This document shows positions 19,712 through 27,439 of a stretch of 64,000 nucleotides of DNA, in pieces (positions within the stretch are counted from its first letter, which is position 1; the number at the start of each line of letters is the position of its first letter). A program made the translations under genes and the position numbers. The notes beneath the pieces are model-generated. The model searched no databases and had not been told where the DNA came from. It saw only the letters and a program-made list of their open reading frames with translations. Origin of the DNA: Hyalangium ruber (GTDB lineage Bacteria > Myxococcota > Myxococcia > Myxococcales > Myxococcaceae); the NCBI RefSeq assembly GCF_034259325.1, contig NZ_JAXIVS010000029.1, positions 1-64,000 of the forward strand, given 5' to 3'.

Positions 19712-21163
19712 CTACCCGTCGAGGTTGAGCTCGGACACGTGCAGGCGCTTGCCCTTGCGCTCGAACACTTCGACGCGCAGGGTGGGCGCCTTCCACGTCA
19801 GGCGGGTGAAGTTGCTCGCCGAGGTGTAGCCCCCGTGGCGGCTGACGACGTAGTCGGCCTGCCCGTCGAGAATGCCCGTGTGCTCGAAGATGAACTCGGG
19901 GGGCGTGAAGGCCGGGGCGTTGAAGGCCGAGGAGATGATGGAGTAGGCGCGGAAGTCGGGCCGCGAGGTGCTCGTGAGCTCGGCCCACAGCGACACGTGG
20001 ACGTCTCCGGAGAGGAACACCGTGCGCCGCACGCCCTCGTCGCGCATGAAGTCCAGGAGCTGCTGGCGCTGGTGCATGAAGCCCGCCCACTTGTCGTTGC
20101 GCTCCCACATGGCCAGGCCCCCCAGCTTCACGTCCGGGTAGAAGGGCACCGCCGTCACCACGAACTTCAGCTCCCCCTTGTGGGCCGCCATCCACGCCCG
20201 CACCGCCTGCATCTGCCGCGCGCTGATGAGCTGCGGTGGCTGGGCACGGTTGAAGCGCTCGGTGCGCACATCCATCACGAAGAAGTGCGCCGGCCCGGAC
20301 TGGAACGTGTACCAGAGCTCGGTGATGGCGTTGGTGGCGCCCTGCTCGTTGACGCGCTTGAGCGCCGGGCTGTGGACCACCTGATAGCAGCGGTACGCCT
20401 CGATGGCGGACAGGAAGCGGCCCTTGTTGGCCGCGCGCTCCGCCTCGGAGAGCTTCGGGTCATTGAGCCTGTCCATGGACCAGTTGTCGGCGATCTCATG
20501 GTCGTCCATCGCCATGTACGTGGGCACGCGCGCCATCAGCCGTCGCAGGTTGGGCTGGATGAAGGCCTGCCGGTGCCGGGCGCAGTACTGAGCGAACGTC
20601 CGGTCATCGGCGCGCACGTCGGCGTAGATCTGGTCTCCCACCATCAGCAACGCGTCCGTGGGGGTGCCGCCCTCCACCTGCTCCAGGATGGTGCCGAAGA
20701 TGCGGTCACCGCGCTCGGGCACCCCCGGCAGGCCGTCCTCGACGCCCGGCGTGGGGTGGCGGCACGAGCCGAACACCAGGGAGAACTCCGGGCTGCCCGG
20801 CGCGCGCGCGGTGCGGAACACCCCGGAGATGGCGCCCTCCAGCTGCAGGCCCAGGGCCGGCAACATGAGGTGCTGCTCCACATCCGAGAAGAAGTAGCCC
20901 ATGCGGTAGGCGTAGGGCTTGCCGGGCCGCAGTCCCTGGAAGTCCACGGTGCCGGTGAAGTCGTCCTCCGGCCGCAGCTTGAAGTAGGCGGCCTGGGCGG
21001 GCGTGGTGGAGCCGGACTCGAGCACCTGCGCCACGCCGTAGCAGAACTGGCCCCCGGAGGCCGTGGGGCGCTCGCCTCGGCCCCACAAGCGCACCGTGGT
21101 GTCCGTGGTGTGGCCCACGAGGGGGCCCACCGTCACCGGCTTCACGGGAAACACGACTGCCAT
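19712..21163 (-). CDS. PhoD-type alkaline phosphatase / phosphodiesterase
   Basis: 483 aa. PhoD-like metallophosphatase. Residues ~1-120 are an Ig-like beta domain (VGPLVGHTTDTTVRLWGRG), then the catalytic domain: FGSCRHPTPG, LLMVGDQIYADV, MAMDDHEIADNW and FLSGDVHVSLWAEL supply the Asp, Asn and His metal ligands. No clear signal peptide or Tat motif is seen at the ATG at 21163, unlike Bacillus PhoD, so it may be cytoplasmic or exported by another route. The family hydrolyses phosphate mono- or diesters with Ca/Fe; the substrate here is unknown. Confidence 0.85.
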   Translation of the reverse strand: MAVVFPVKPVTVGPLVGHTTDTTVRLWGRGERPTASGGQFCYGVAQVLESGSTTPAQAAYFKLRPEDDFTGTVDFQGLRPGKPYAYRMGYFFSDVEQHLMLPALGLQLEGAISGVFRTARAPGSPEFSLVFGSCRHPTPGVEDGLPGVPERGDRIFGTILEQVEGGTPTDALLMVGDQIYADVRADDRTFAQYCARHRQAFIQPNLRRLMARVPTYMAMDDHEIADNWSMDRLNDPKLSEAERAANKGRFLSAIEAYRCYQVVHSPALKRVNEQGATNAITELWYTFQSGPAHFFVMDVRTERFNRAQPPQLISARQMQAVRAWMAAHKGELKFVVTAVPFYPDVKLGGLAMWERNDKWAGFMHQRQQLLDFMRDEGVRRTVFLSGDVHVSLWAELTSTSRPDFRAYSIISSAFNAPAFTPPEFIFEHTGILDGQADYVVSRHGGYTSASNFTRLTWKAPTLRVEVFERKGKRLHVSELNLDG

Positions 21164-21415
21164 GAGCTGCCCCCTCTCGCGTCCGCGCCAGCATGGCCGG
21201 CCAGGGTGACACCTTCCCGGAGGCTCCCCGCTCCGTCAAATACCCGACGTCGCTCGGGTGACACTCCCCCGCCGCGCGTACCCGCCTGCTCCGCTTCCAA
21301 GGGTGGAGCCCCGCACCCCCCTGTTGGAAACCGGCACTGGCTCTCGTTGATAATGGTGCCACGCCCTGGGGCGGATACTCTCGCCCGCTTCATCCCTCAG
21401 CAGGAGCTCATCACC
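21164..21415. promoter_or_regulatory. Divergent promoter region, phosphatase / GNAT-HDO gene
   Basis: 252 bases between divergent starts. It contains two copies of GGGTGACAC, about 50 bases apart. No strong hairpin is seen. The plus-strand ATG at 21416 is preceded by AGGAGCTCATCACC, a fair ribosome site. Confidence 0.35.
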
Positions 21416-22741
21416 ATGACCGCCGCTTCGAAGTCCGCCCCGGTGTGGGTCCACCGGACGCGTCCGCAGACCACGCGGATGCAGGCCAGTCCCTCCTTCG
21501 ATGTGGTGGTGGACCGCCTGCCCCAGGAGAAGCCGGCGCTGCTGGAACCCCTGGCGGCCCACCCCGCCGCGCGCACCGCCGAGCTCCTCGCGCCCCAGGG
21601 TGTGAGCCCCTCCCGGGGCTGCGACGTGGCGGTGGTGGAGCGCACCTCGGGCCGCACCGTGGCCTTCGCCACCGTGCTGCACTCCCAGGGCAGCACGTTC
21701 CAGGAGTACACCCGCCTGGCCGACGCCGCGCTGGAGAAGGCCGCCTTCCTCACCCGCGTATACGTGGCCCCGGACGCGCCGAACGGGACACTGCCGGTGC
21801 TGCTGTACGCCGGGCTCCGGCAGGCCCGGGGCTGGGGGCTGACGACCGTGGGCGTCCTCATGGCGGACGACCAGACGCCCCTGGCCCCGCGCTATGGCTT
21901 CACGCCCCTCGCGTCCGTGCCCCGGATGGACGTGGCGGGCACCGGCGCCTTCCGGGCCAAGGCGCAGCGGCTGGACATCCTGCTCCACAAGACGAGCGAG
22001 GAGGCCGCCGCCGCCGGCCAGCCCCTGGACCCCGTCTTCCTGGTGACGGAGATCCGCGAGACCATCGAGACCGACTTCCTGGACCGGGTGCGGCAGGCGC
22101 ACTTCTTCCAGGCGGTGGAGACGGGCACGCTCACGCGCGAGCAGTACACCTACGTGCTCACCCAGCTGCACCAGTTCGTGCGCTACACCACGCGCCTGCT
22201 GGGCCGCTGCGTGGCGCTCTCCAACGAGAGCGCGATGCGCAACCACTTCATCCACCACCTCACCGGGGAGATAAACCACGAGGTCATCATCGAGCGGGAC
22301 CTCGAGCACCTGGGCGAGGACTCGCAGTACGTGAAGGACGCCGCGCAGCCCAACGCCGCCACGCGCCAGTTCATGTGTACCCAGGAGAGCGCCATCGGCT
22401 TCTATGGAGACCCGGTGCTGATGCTGGCCGCGCCGCTGGCGGCCGAGGGCGTCAGCGGCAACCTGGACAGCCCCATGGTGGAGAAGCTCCAGGCGCTGGT
22501 GGGCTCCTGGGGGGTGAAGGAGCCCCAGAAGGCCATGCGCTTCATCAGCTCCCACATCGAGTTCGACGGCGGGGATGATGGGCACTGGCAGGGCAACCTG
22601 ATGATGTTGTCGCACTACCTGCGCACGGAGCTGCAGCTGCGGCGCTTCCTGTCGCTGTTGCACGTGAGCGTGGACGCCGTGCTTCGGCAGTACGACAGTT
22701 ATGTGGGTGACGTCGCGCTGTGGAGCGCCCGGCCCCAGTAG
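21416..22741 (+). CDS. Fusion of a GNAT-like domain and a haem-oxygenase-like (iron redox) domain
   Basis: 441 aa, no signal peptide. Residues ~1-190 have the pattern of a GNAT acyltransferase: VAVVERTSGRTVAFATV, VYVAPDAPNGTLPVLLYAGLRQARGWGLTTVGV and YGFTPLASVPRM. Residues ~200-441 are all-helical and fit the iron-containing redox / TENA-PqqC-like fold: ETDFLDRVRQAHFFQAVETG, HHLTGEINHEV (an ExxH pair) and IEFDGGDDGHW (a DxxH pair). Known: haem-oxygenase-like diiron oxidases such as UndA and SznF use E, H and D ligands in such pairs. The metal assignment and any reaction are inference. The start was chosen for AGGAG about 9 bases upstream. A 7-bp hairpin overlaps the stop codon. No biosynthetic partner gene is adjacent. 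Confidence 0.7.
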   Translation: MTAASKSAPVWVHRTRPQTTRMQASPSFDVVVDRLPQEKPALLEPLAAHPAARTAELLAPQGVSPSRGCDVAVVERTSGRTVAFATVLHSQGSTFQEYTRLADAALEKAAFLTRVYVAPDAPNGTLPVLLYAGLRQARGWGLTTVGVLMADDQTPLAPRYGFTPLASVPRMDVAGTGAFRAKAQRLDILLHKTSEEAAAAGQPLDPVFLVTEIRETIETDFLDRVRQAHFFQAVETGTLTREQYTYVLTQLHQFVRYTTRLLGRCVALSNESAMRNHFIHHLTGEINHEVIIERDLEHLGEDSQYVKDAAQPNAATRQFMCTQESAIGFYGDPVLMLAAPLAAEGVSGNLDSPMVEKLQALVGSWGVKEPQKAMRFISSHIEFDGGDDGHWQGNLMMLSHYLRTELQLRRFLSLLHVSVDAVLRQYDSYVGDVALWSARPQ

Positions 22742-22747
22742 GCCGGG
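22728..22747 (+). terminator. Hairpin overlapping the stop codon of the GNAT-HDO gene
   Basis: CCCGGCC, six bases, GGCCGGG. The TAG stop (22739-22741) sits in the loop and right arm. No T tract follows. Possible terminator or mRNA end stabiliser. Confidence 0.35.
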
Positions 22748-22848
22748 GTTGCGTTGCTGGGAGGACAGTTTCGGGGGGGGTTTTCACCTGCCTTTCCCCG
22801 CCCTCCGCGTTAATGCAGAATGCGTACCGCCTAGGAGGGGAGGACGCA

Positions 22849-23292
22849 GTGACTGCGGGAGTCCGGATAGACCTGATTGATCGGGTGCTGTTTGCCCGGT
22901 GGGTCAGTCCGCCCACGAAGGAGGACGTCAACGCGTTGCTCACCCAGAGCAAGGCGATTCGCGATCGGCTGGGCCGACCCATCCTGTATGTGGCCTCCAT
23001 CGACTCGAAGGTGAAGATTCCGAACGCCGAGGAGCGCGCCAACCTCAACCACCTGTTGAGCGAGGGGCGCCCCATCGCCGAGGCGTGTCACATCATCATC
23101 GAGGGAAACGACCTGCAGAACAGCCTGCAGCGGGTCATCATCTCGGGGATGCTGATTGTCACCCGGACGTATGACGACTTCCTGGCGGTCCACAAGAGCG
23201 CCGAGTCGGTGGCGCCGGAGCTGGCACGGCGCCTGGGCAAGGACGCGGCGCCCATCATCCGGCTGGCGCGCGAGCGGGGCCTGGTGACGTAG
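22849..23292 (+). CDS. Conserved-looking cytoplasmic protein of unknown function
   Basis: 147 aa. Two starts are possible: ATG at 22813 and GTG at 22849. The GTG is preferred because GGAGGGGAGG (22834-22843) sits five bases before it. The product is a compact alpha/beta protein: a strand pair (VRIDLIDRVLFARWV), a helix, then a strand ILYVASID, a helix with LNHLLSEG, a strand CHIIIEG and C-terminal helices. The alternation is reminiscent of STAS or SpoIIAA-like folds, but I see no defining motif. It converges on msrB with one base between the stops. Confidence 0.7.
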   Translation: MTAGVRIDLIDRVLFARWVSPPTKEDVNALLTQSKAIRDRLGRPILYVASIDSKVKIPNAEERANLNHLLSEGRPIAEACHIIIEGNDLQNSLQRVIISGMLIVTRTYDDFLAVHKSAESVAPELARRLGKDAAPIIRLARERGLVT

Positions 23293-23293
23293 C

Positions 23294-23818
23294 TCAGGGC
23301 TTCTTCTTGAAGGACAGGGACACGGAGTTGATGCAGTAGCGCAGCCCCGTGGGCTCGGGTCCGTCATTGAAGACGTGGCCGAGGTGCCCGCCGCAGCGCG
23401 CGCACACCACCTCGGTGCGGGTCATGAAGAAGCTGGTGTCCTCGTGGAGTGTCACCGCGCCGGGGTTGAGGGGCTGCCAGTAGCTGGGCCAGCCGGTGCC
23501 CGAGTCGAACTTGGTCTCCGAGGAGAAGAGCGGATGGCCACACGCGGCACAGTGGTAGGTGCCCGCCTCGTGGTGGTCCCAGTACTTGCCAGTGAAGGCG
23601 CGCTCGGTGCCCTGCTCCCGCAGCACGTGGAACTGCTGGGGGGTGAGCTGCTTGCGCCACTCCTCCTCGGACTTGTTCACCCGGTCGGGGTTGGCCGGAG
23701 CGGTGCTGGTGGCCGGCTTGGGCTGCGCGTTCGGGGCCTTCTCGCCGGCCCCCGCCGCCAGGGCCACCAGCGGAAGTACGAGCAGGCCAGCCCACCACCA
23801 CGTCTGTCGTCGGTTCAT
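23294..23818 (-). CDS. msrB: Secreted peptide-methionine (R)-S-oxide reductase MsrB
   Basis: 174 aa. Reduces methionine-R-sulfoxide in proteins. The N-terminus is a signal peptide ([24 protein letters not shown]), so the enzyme probably repairs envelope proteins; the Arg pair hints at Tat but lacks the full motif. The MsrB domain (~50-174) shows both zinc pairs (CAAC, CARC), the SGTGWPSYW block, GHVFNDGP and the catalytic Cys in RYCINSVSL. Msr enzymes of this size are usually cytoplasmic, so the exported form is worth noting. A reductant partner is not encoded nearby. Confidence 0.93.
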   Translation of the reverse strand: MNRRQTWWWAGLLVLPLVALAAGAGEKAPNAQPKPATSTAPANPDRVNKSEEEWRKQLTPQQFHVLREQGTERAFTGKYWDHHEAGTYHCAACGHPLFSSETKFDSGTGWPSYWQPLNPGAVTLHEDTSFFMTRTEVVCARCGGHLGHVFNDGPEPTGLRYCINSVSLSFKKKP

Positions 23819-23885
23819 ACCGTGAGTACGCGTGAGCCCGGCTTTGAGTTACCGGCCCGGGGATTTGTGGCACCCTGCCTCCTGT

Positions 23886-24506
23886 ATGGACGAGCTCGAG
23901 GCCCGTCGTCGGGAGCAGCACAAGCTGCGGCTCTCGTGGATGCCGTGGCTGTATTTCTCGCTGAAGCCCCGCCACCGGAAGTGGGCGGAGGCCTGGCAGC
24001 AGGAGGTGCAGGCACACTTCATGGAGCTGGAGACGGTCCAGATCGCCGAGGGCTGCTTCGTGGCGCCCCAGGCGCGCCTGTTCGCCGAGCCCGGGCGCAC
24101 CCTCGTCATCGGCCCGGGCTGTAGCATCGCGGCGGATACCTTCATCCACGGCCCGGTGGTGCTGGGGCCCAGCGTGAGCATCAACGCGCGGGCCAGCCTG
24201 GATGGAGGGGCCGCGGGCATCCACATCGGCGAGGGCACGCGCATCGCCACGGGCGCCACGCTCTACGCGTTCAACCACGGGTTGGATCCGGATCGCCCCA
24301 TTCGGGAGCAGCCGGTGACGTCCCGAGGCATCCGGGTGGGCGCCGATGTGTGGATCGGCGCCAACGCGGGCGTCACCGATGGGGTGACGTTGGGAGACCA
24401 CTCGGTGGTGGCCATGGGCGCCGTGGTGACGCGGGATGTGCCCGCGTGGGCCATCGTCGCGGGAGTGCCCGCGAGGGTGGTGGGAGACCGGCGCCAGAAG
24501 CGGTGA
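23886..24506 (+). CDS. Left-handed beta-helix (hexapeptide) acyltransferase
   Basis: 206 aa. N-terminal ~60 residues are helical and basic (RRREQHKLRLSWMPWLYFSL). The rest is a hexapeptide-repeat helix: VQIAEGCFVAPQARLF, VIGPGCSIAADTFI, IHIGEGTRIATGATLYAFNHG, IRVGADVWIGANAGVTDGVTLG, and the family end VVAMGAVVTRDVPAWAIVAGVPARVV. The His in FNHG is the probable catalytic base. Close relatives acetylate sugars or lipopolysaccharide parts. An upstream GTG at 23832 is in frame, but the ATG at 23886 fits the family length better. The acceptor is unknown. Confidence 0.85.
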   Translation: MDELEARRREQHKLRLSWMPWLYFSLKPRHRKWAEAWQQEVQAHFMELETVQIAEGCFVAPQARLFAEPGRTLVIGPGCSIAADTFIHGPVVLGPSVSINARASLDGGAAGIHIGEGTRIATGATLYAFNHGLDPDRPIREQPVTSRGIRVGADVWIGANAGVTDGVTLGDHSVVAMGAVVTRDVPAWAIVAGVPARVVGDRRQKR

Positions 24507-24515
24507 GCCCTCGGG

Positions 24516-25535
24516 CTAGGTGGACTTGGGGATGCGGTCCTCGTTCTGGCGGGTGATCATCCAGCCTGGGTACTCGGGCGGCAGGGTGGAGGCGGTGTTG
24601 AGCGCGGCGAGCTGCTCGGGGGTGAGCTTCAGGGAGGGAGCGGCAAGGTTGTCCTCGAGCTGCTCGGACGTCTTGGCGCCGATGATGAGGGTCGTCACAT
24701 GCTGCTGGTGGAGCAGCCACGCCAGGGCGACGCGCGCCACGGAGACGTTGTGTGCCTTGGCGATGCCATCCATCACGTCGATGATGTTGTAGGCGCGCTC
24801 CTTGTCCACGGGCGGGAAGTCGAAGACGGCGCGGCGGGCACCCTCGGGGCCCTGGGCGTTGCGGCGGTACTTGCCGCTGAGGAAGCCGCCGGCCAGGGGG
24901 CTCCACACCATGAGGCCGAGCTGCTGGTCCTGCATGAGGGGCACCAGCTCGCGCTCCAGGTCGCGGCCGGCGATGGAGTAGTAGGCCTGGAGGGACTCGA
25001 AGCGCGAGAGGTGGCGGTGCTCGCTGAGGCCCAGGGTCTTCATGAGCTGCCAGGCGGCGAGGTTGGAGGCGCCGAGGTAGCGCACCTTGCCCTGGCGCAC
25101 GAGGTCATCGAGGGCGCGCATCGTCTCGTCGAGGGGGGTGACCTTGTCGTAGCCGTGGATCTGGTACAGGTCGATGTAGTCGGTGCCCAGGCGGCGGAGG
25201 CTGGCGTGGACCGAGTCCATGATGTGGCCCCGGGACAGGCCCACGTCGTTGACGCCGGGGCCGGTGCGGCCGCGCACCTTGGTGGCGAGGATGACGTCCT
25301 TGCGGCGGGCACCCAGGGCCTTGCCGGTCAGCTGCTCGGAGACACCGTTGGAGTAGACGTCCGCGGTGTCGAAGAAGTTGATGCCGGCATCGAGGCTGCG
25401 GGCGACGAGCTTGTCGGCCTCGGCCTGGCCCTGGGCGCCGATGGCCTTCCAGAAGCCCTCTCCGCCAAAGGTCATCGTCCCGAAGCACAACTCCGATACG
25501 TAGAGGCCGGTGCGGCCCAGCATGCGGTAGTTCAT
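24516..25535 (-). CDS. Aldo/keto reductase
   Basis: 339 aa, soluble NADPH-dependent oxidoreductase of the AKR fold. The catalytic tetrad can be read: Asp and Tyr in FDTADVYSNG, Lys in ILATKVRG and His in YQIHGYD. C-terminal cofactor-binding blocks are VWSPLAGGFLSGKYRR and TLIIGAKTSEQLEDN. The ATG at 25535 gives the normal start (MNYRMLGRTGLYVSELCFGT). It converges with the acyltransferase gene nine bases away. The substrate is unknown; relatives reduce many aldehydes. Confidence 0.92.
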   Translation of the reverse strand: MNYRMLGRTGLYVSELCFGTMTFGGEGFWKAIGAQGQAEADKLVARSLDAGINFFDTADVYSNGVSEQLTGKALGARRKDVILATKVRGRTGPGVNDVGLSRGHIMDSVHASLRRLGTDYIDLYQIHGYDKVTPLDETMRALDDLVRQGKVRYLGASNLAAWQLMKTLGLSEHRHLSRFESLQAYYSIAGRDLERELVPLMQDQQLGLMVWSPLAGGFLSGKYRRNAQGPEGARRAVFDFPPVDKERAYNIIDVMDGIAKAHNVSVARVALAWLLHQQHVTTLIIGAKTSEQLEDNLAAPSLKLTPEQLAALNTASTLPPEYPGWMITRQNEDRIPKST

Positions 25536-25619
25536 GGGTGCCCTCTTATAAGGAGGCGGGGACTTAACGCGGAGGCTCGCGCGGCGCAGTGTCGTTTGGG
25601 TATCGGTTAGGCTCTGCGG

Positions 25620-26300
25620 GTGCGTTTCGTGGGTTGGGACTTGAGCGATCCGTTCGCGCGCCGCCCGCGTCCCGTGGACGTGGCCGTGGTGGATGCTCGG
25701 GGACGGGTGAGCTTCGAGGAGCGGCGGTGGCCCAAGGCGCTCGACGCGGAAGCGCTGGTGGCCGCGTTTCCCGTGGAGCCGTTGGACGTGGTGGTGGTGG
25801 ACGGGCCCCAGGCGCTCGCACGACCGGGGGCCTCGGTACGCGAGGCAGAGCGACTGCTGCGGGCTCCGGGGCGGACGCCAGATGTGCTCCCGGTGCCGGG
25901 CAAGCCCTTCTGCGGGTTCGTTCGCGGCAGCGTGCTGCTCTTCGCGGCGTTGCACCGACTTGGGACGCTGGAGATGCTGGACGTGGACACGACGGAGCTG
26001 GGACGGGCTCGACTGTTCGAGGCGTTCCCCGGGGCTACGTGGCGCCAGTGGAATGTGGAGAAGTTGGGGAAGAAGGCCTCACCCGAGGGAAGGGCGACGA
26101 GGCGTGCATTGCTCGAAGCCGAGGGGTTGTGCTTTCCGACGGGCGAGTTGCCGACGCACGATCAGCTCGACGCCACGTTGTGCGCATGGCTCGGATGGCT
26201 TACCCGCGCCGCGCCGGAACGTGTGCATGCAGTCGGCCTGCCGCTGAGAATGGACTCCGAAGGCTGGCTTCGCGAGGGGCGCATCCTGGACGTGTCCTAA
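25620..26300 (+). CDS. DUF429 protein (RNase H-like fold)
   Basis: 226 aa, GTG start. It opens with MRFVGWDLSDPFARRP, and VDVAVVD gives an RNase H-like first hairpin with acidic Asp residues. VVVVDGPQAL and the C-terminal THDQLDATLCAWLGWL carry the other conserved acids of DUF429, a predicted nuclease-like family of unknown role. It is divergent from the aldo/keto reductase gene (84 bases) and converges on the protease remnant with no gap. Confidence 0.75.
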   Translation: MRFVGWDLSDPFARRPRPVDVAVVDARGRVSFEERRWPKALDAEALVAAFPVEPLDVVVVDGPQALARPGASVREAERLLRAPGRTPDVLPVPGKPFCGFVRGSVLLFAALHRLGTLEMLDVDTTELGRARLFEAFPGATWRQWNVEKLGKKASPEGRATRRALLEAEGLCFPTGELPTHDQLDATLCAWLGWLTRAAPERVHAVGLPLRMDSEGWLREGRILDVS

Positions 26301-26512
26301 TCAATCCGTAGGAGTGCTGCTTACCTCATCGATCTTCTGGCGCAGCCAATCCCGGTATGTGTGCGTGATCGTGTACACCGAGAATTCCAGCGGAGGACCG
26401 TGTGACGACCGAGCGATTCCCACCAACTTCAAGGTTCCCTTTCGCTCGCGGAAGCAGGGGCCTCCGCTGTCACCATGGGTACTGTAGGAACCCCTCTTTC
26501 GAATGATCGCGG
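26301..26512 (-). pseudogene. 3' remnant of a second trypsin-like protease gene
   Basis: Directly after the stop codon of the intact protease, the same strand encodes a further copy of a protease C-terminus: HGDSGGPCFRERKG with the catalytic Ser motif, then THTYRDWLRQKIDEV, matching GDSGGPCLREG and STYGYRDWIQDQL of the intact neighbour. The N-terminal two thirds, including His and Asp of the triad, are missing and there is no own start. It is best explained as the tail of a tandem paralogue after deletion or recombination. Confidence 0.8.
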
Positions 26513-27439
26513 CTATGGGGAGGCCTTCTGCTTCTTCGCGCGCTGGAGCTGGTCCTGTATCCAATCCCGGTACCCGTACGTGCTCGTCAGAGCCGACCCT
26601 TCTCCCAGATTCCTGCTGGAGACACCTACGAGGACGGCATCTTTGGCACCTTCGCGGAGACAGGGCCCTCCACTGTCACCCCGATAGAGATGACCCTCGG
26701 GCTGCTTGATCCGCATCCTTCCACCACCAGAGGCCAACCGCTCGATGACCGTGTTGCGACTGGCGCGCCGCTCGAAATCATAGGCACGGGCCATCTCATC
26801 GTAACCCGTGCCGACAATGGTCACGGATTCGTTGAGCTCGAGTTCCTGGTCCGCCACACGGATGGGCTTGACCCCTTTCTCCAGGGGGTCGTCCAAGAAA
26901 ATGACTGCCAGATCAGCCTGGCTGGAGACCACATGACCTTGATCATCCAAGAGAATCCGTAGGTCCGGGTGAGCATGAACCACCCCGGAATAACTTCTCC
27001 TCGTTCGCCCTCCTGGCTCGTAGAAAAACGTCATCACGCTCGCGGTCTTCGCGCACCCAGTAACGTCGATGATGCGCTGGGTGCCGCTACCTTCCGAGGG
27101 CGTTTGCCGCTGTGGGCATACACAATGTCCCGCGGTCAGGACGACGCGACGGCCGATGACGGCTCCTCCACAGGCCTGGTCCTTCTCTTCACTGAAGTCG
27201 ACGTGGACCCGAACGGCGGACAGGTAGCGATTCGAGACATCCACCTCGCCAGCCAGCTCCAGCAAGTGGGCATTCATGATTAGAACCGTCGCTACCTGCG
27301 GCAACTCTTCCATCGGAATGCGCACGTACTCTTGCTCTTCTTCGAGGACAGCACCCGCATCCGTCTCGCTCACGGGTGCCTGCTCCTTGCACCCATCGCA
27401 GGCAAGGAGCAGAACCATGGCGGCGAACAGATATCTCAC
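26513..27439 (-). CDS. Trypsin-like (S1) serine protease lipoprotein
   Basis: 308 aa. GTG start at 27439 is preferred: it makes a 4-base GTGA overlap with the upstream gene stop and puts a lipoprotein signal (MVLLLACDGC) at the N-terminus. The triad is complete: His in VLTAGHCVC, Asp in SQADLAVI and Ser in YRGDSGGPC. The first ~70 residues after the lipid site are an acidic linker. It is coupled to the Ig-like Cys-rich lipoprotein upstream, so the two probably act together at the cell surface. Substrate unknown. Confidence 0.88.
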   Translation of the reverse strand: MRYLFAAMVLLLACDGCKEQAPVSETDAGAVLEEEQEYVRIPMEELPQVATVLIMNAHLLELAGEVDVSNRYLSAVRVHVDFSEEKDQACGGAVIGRRVVLTAGHCVCPQRQTPSEGSGTQRIIDVTGCAKTASVMTFFYEPGGRTRRSYSGVVHAHPDLRILLDDQGHVVSSQADLAVIFLDDPLEKGVKPIRVADQELELNESVTIVGTGYDEMARAYDFERRASRNTVIERLASGGGRMRIKQPEGHLYRGDSGGPCLREGAKDAVLVGVSSRNLGEGSALTSTYGYRDWIQDQLQRAKKQKASP

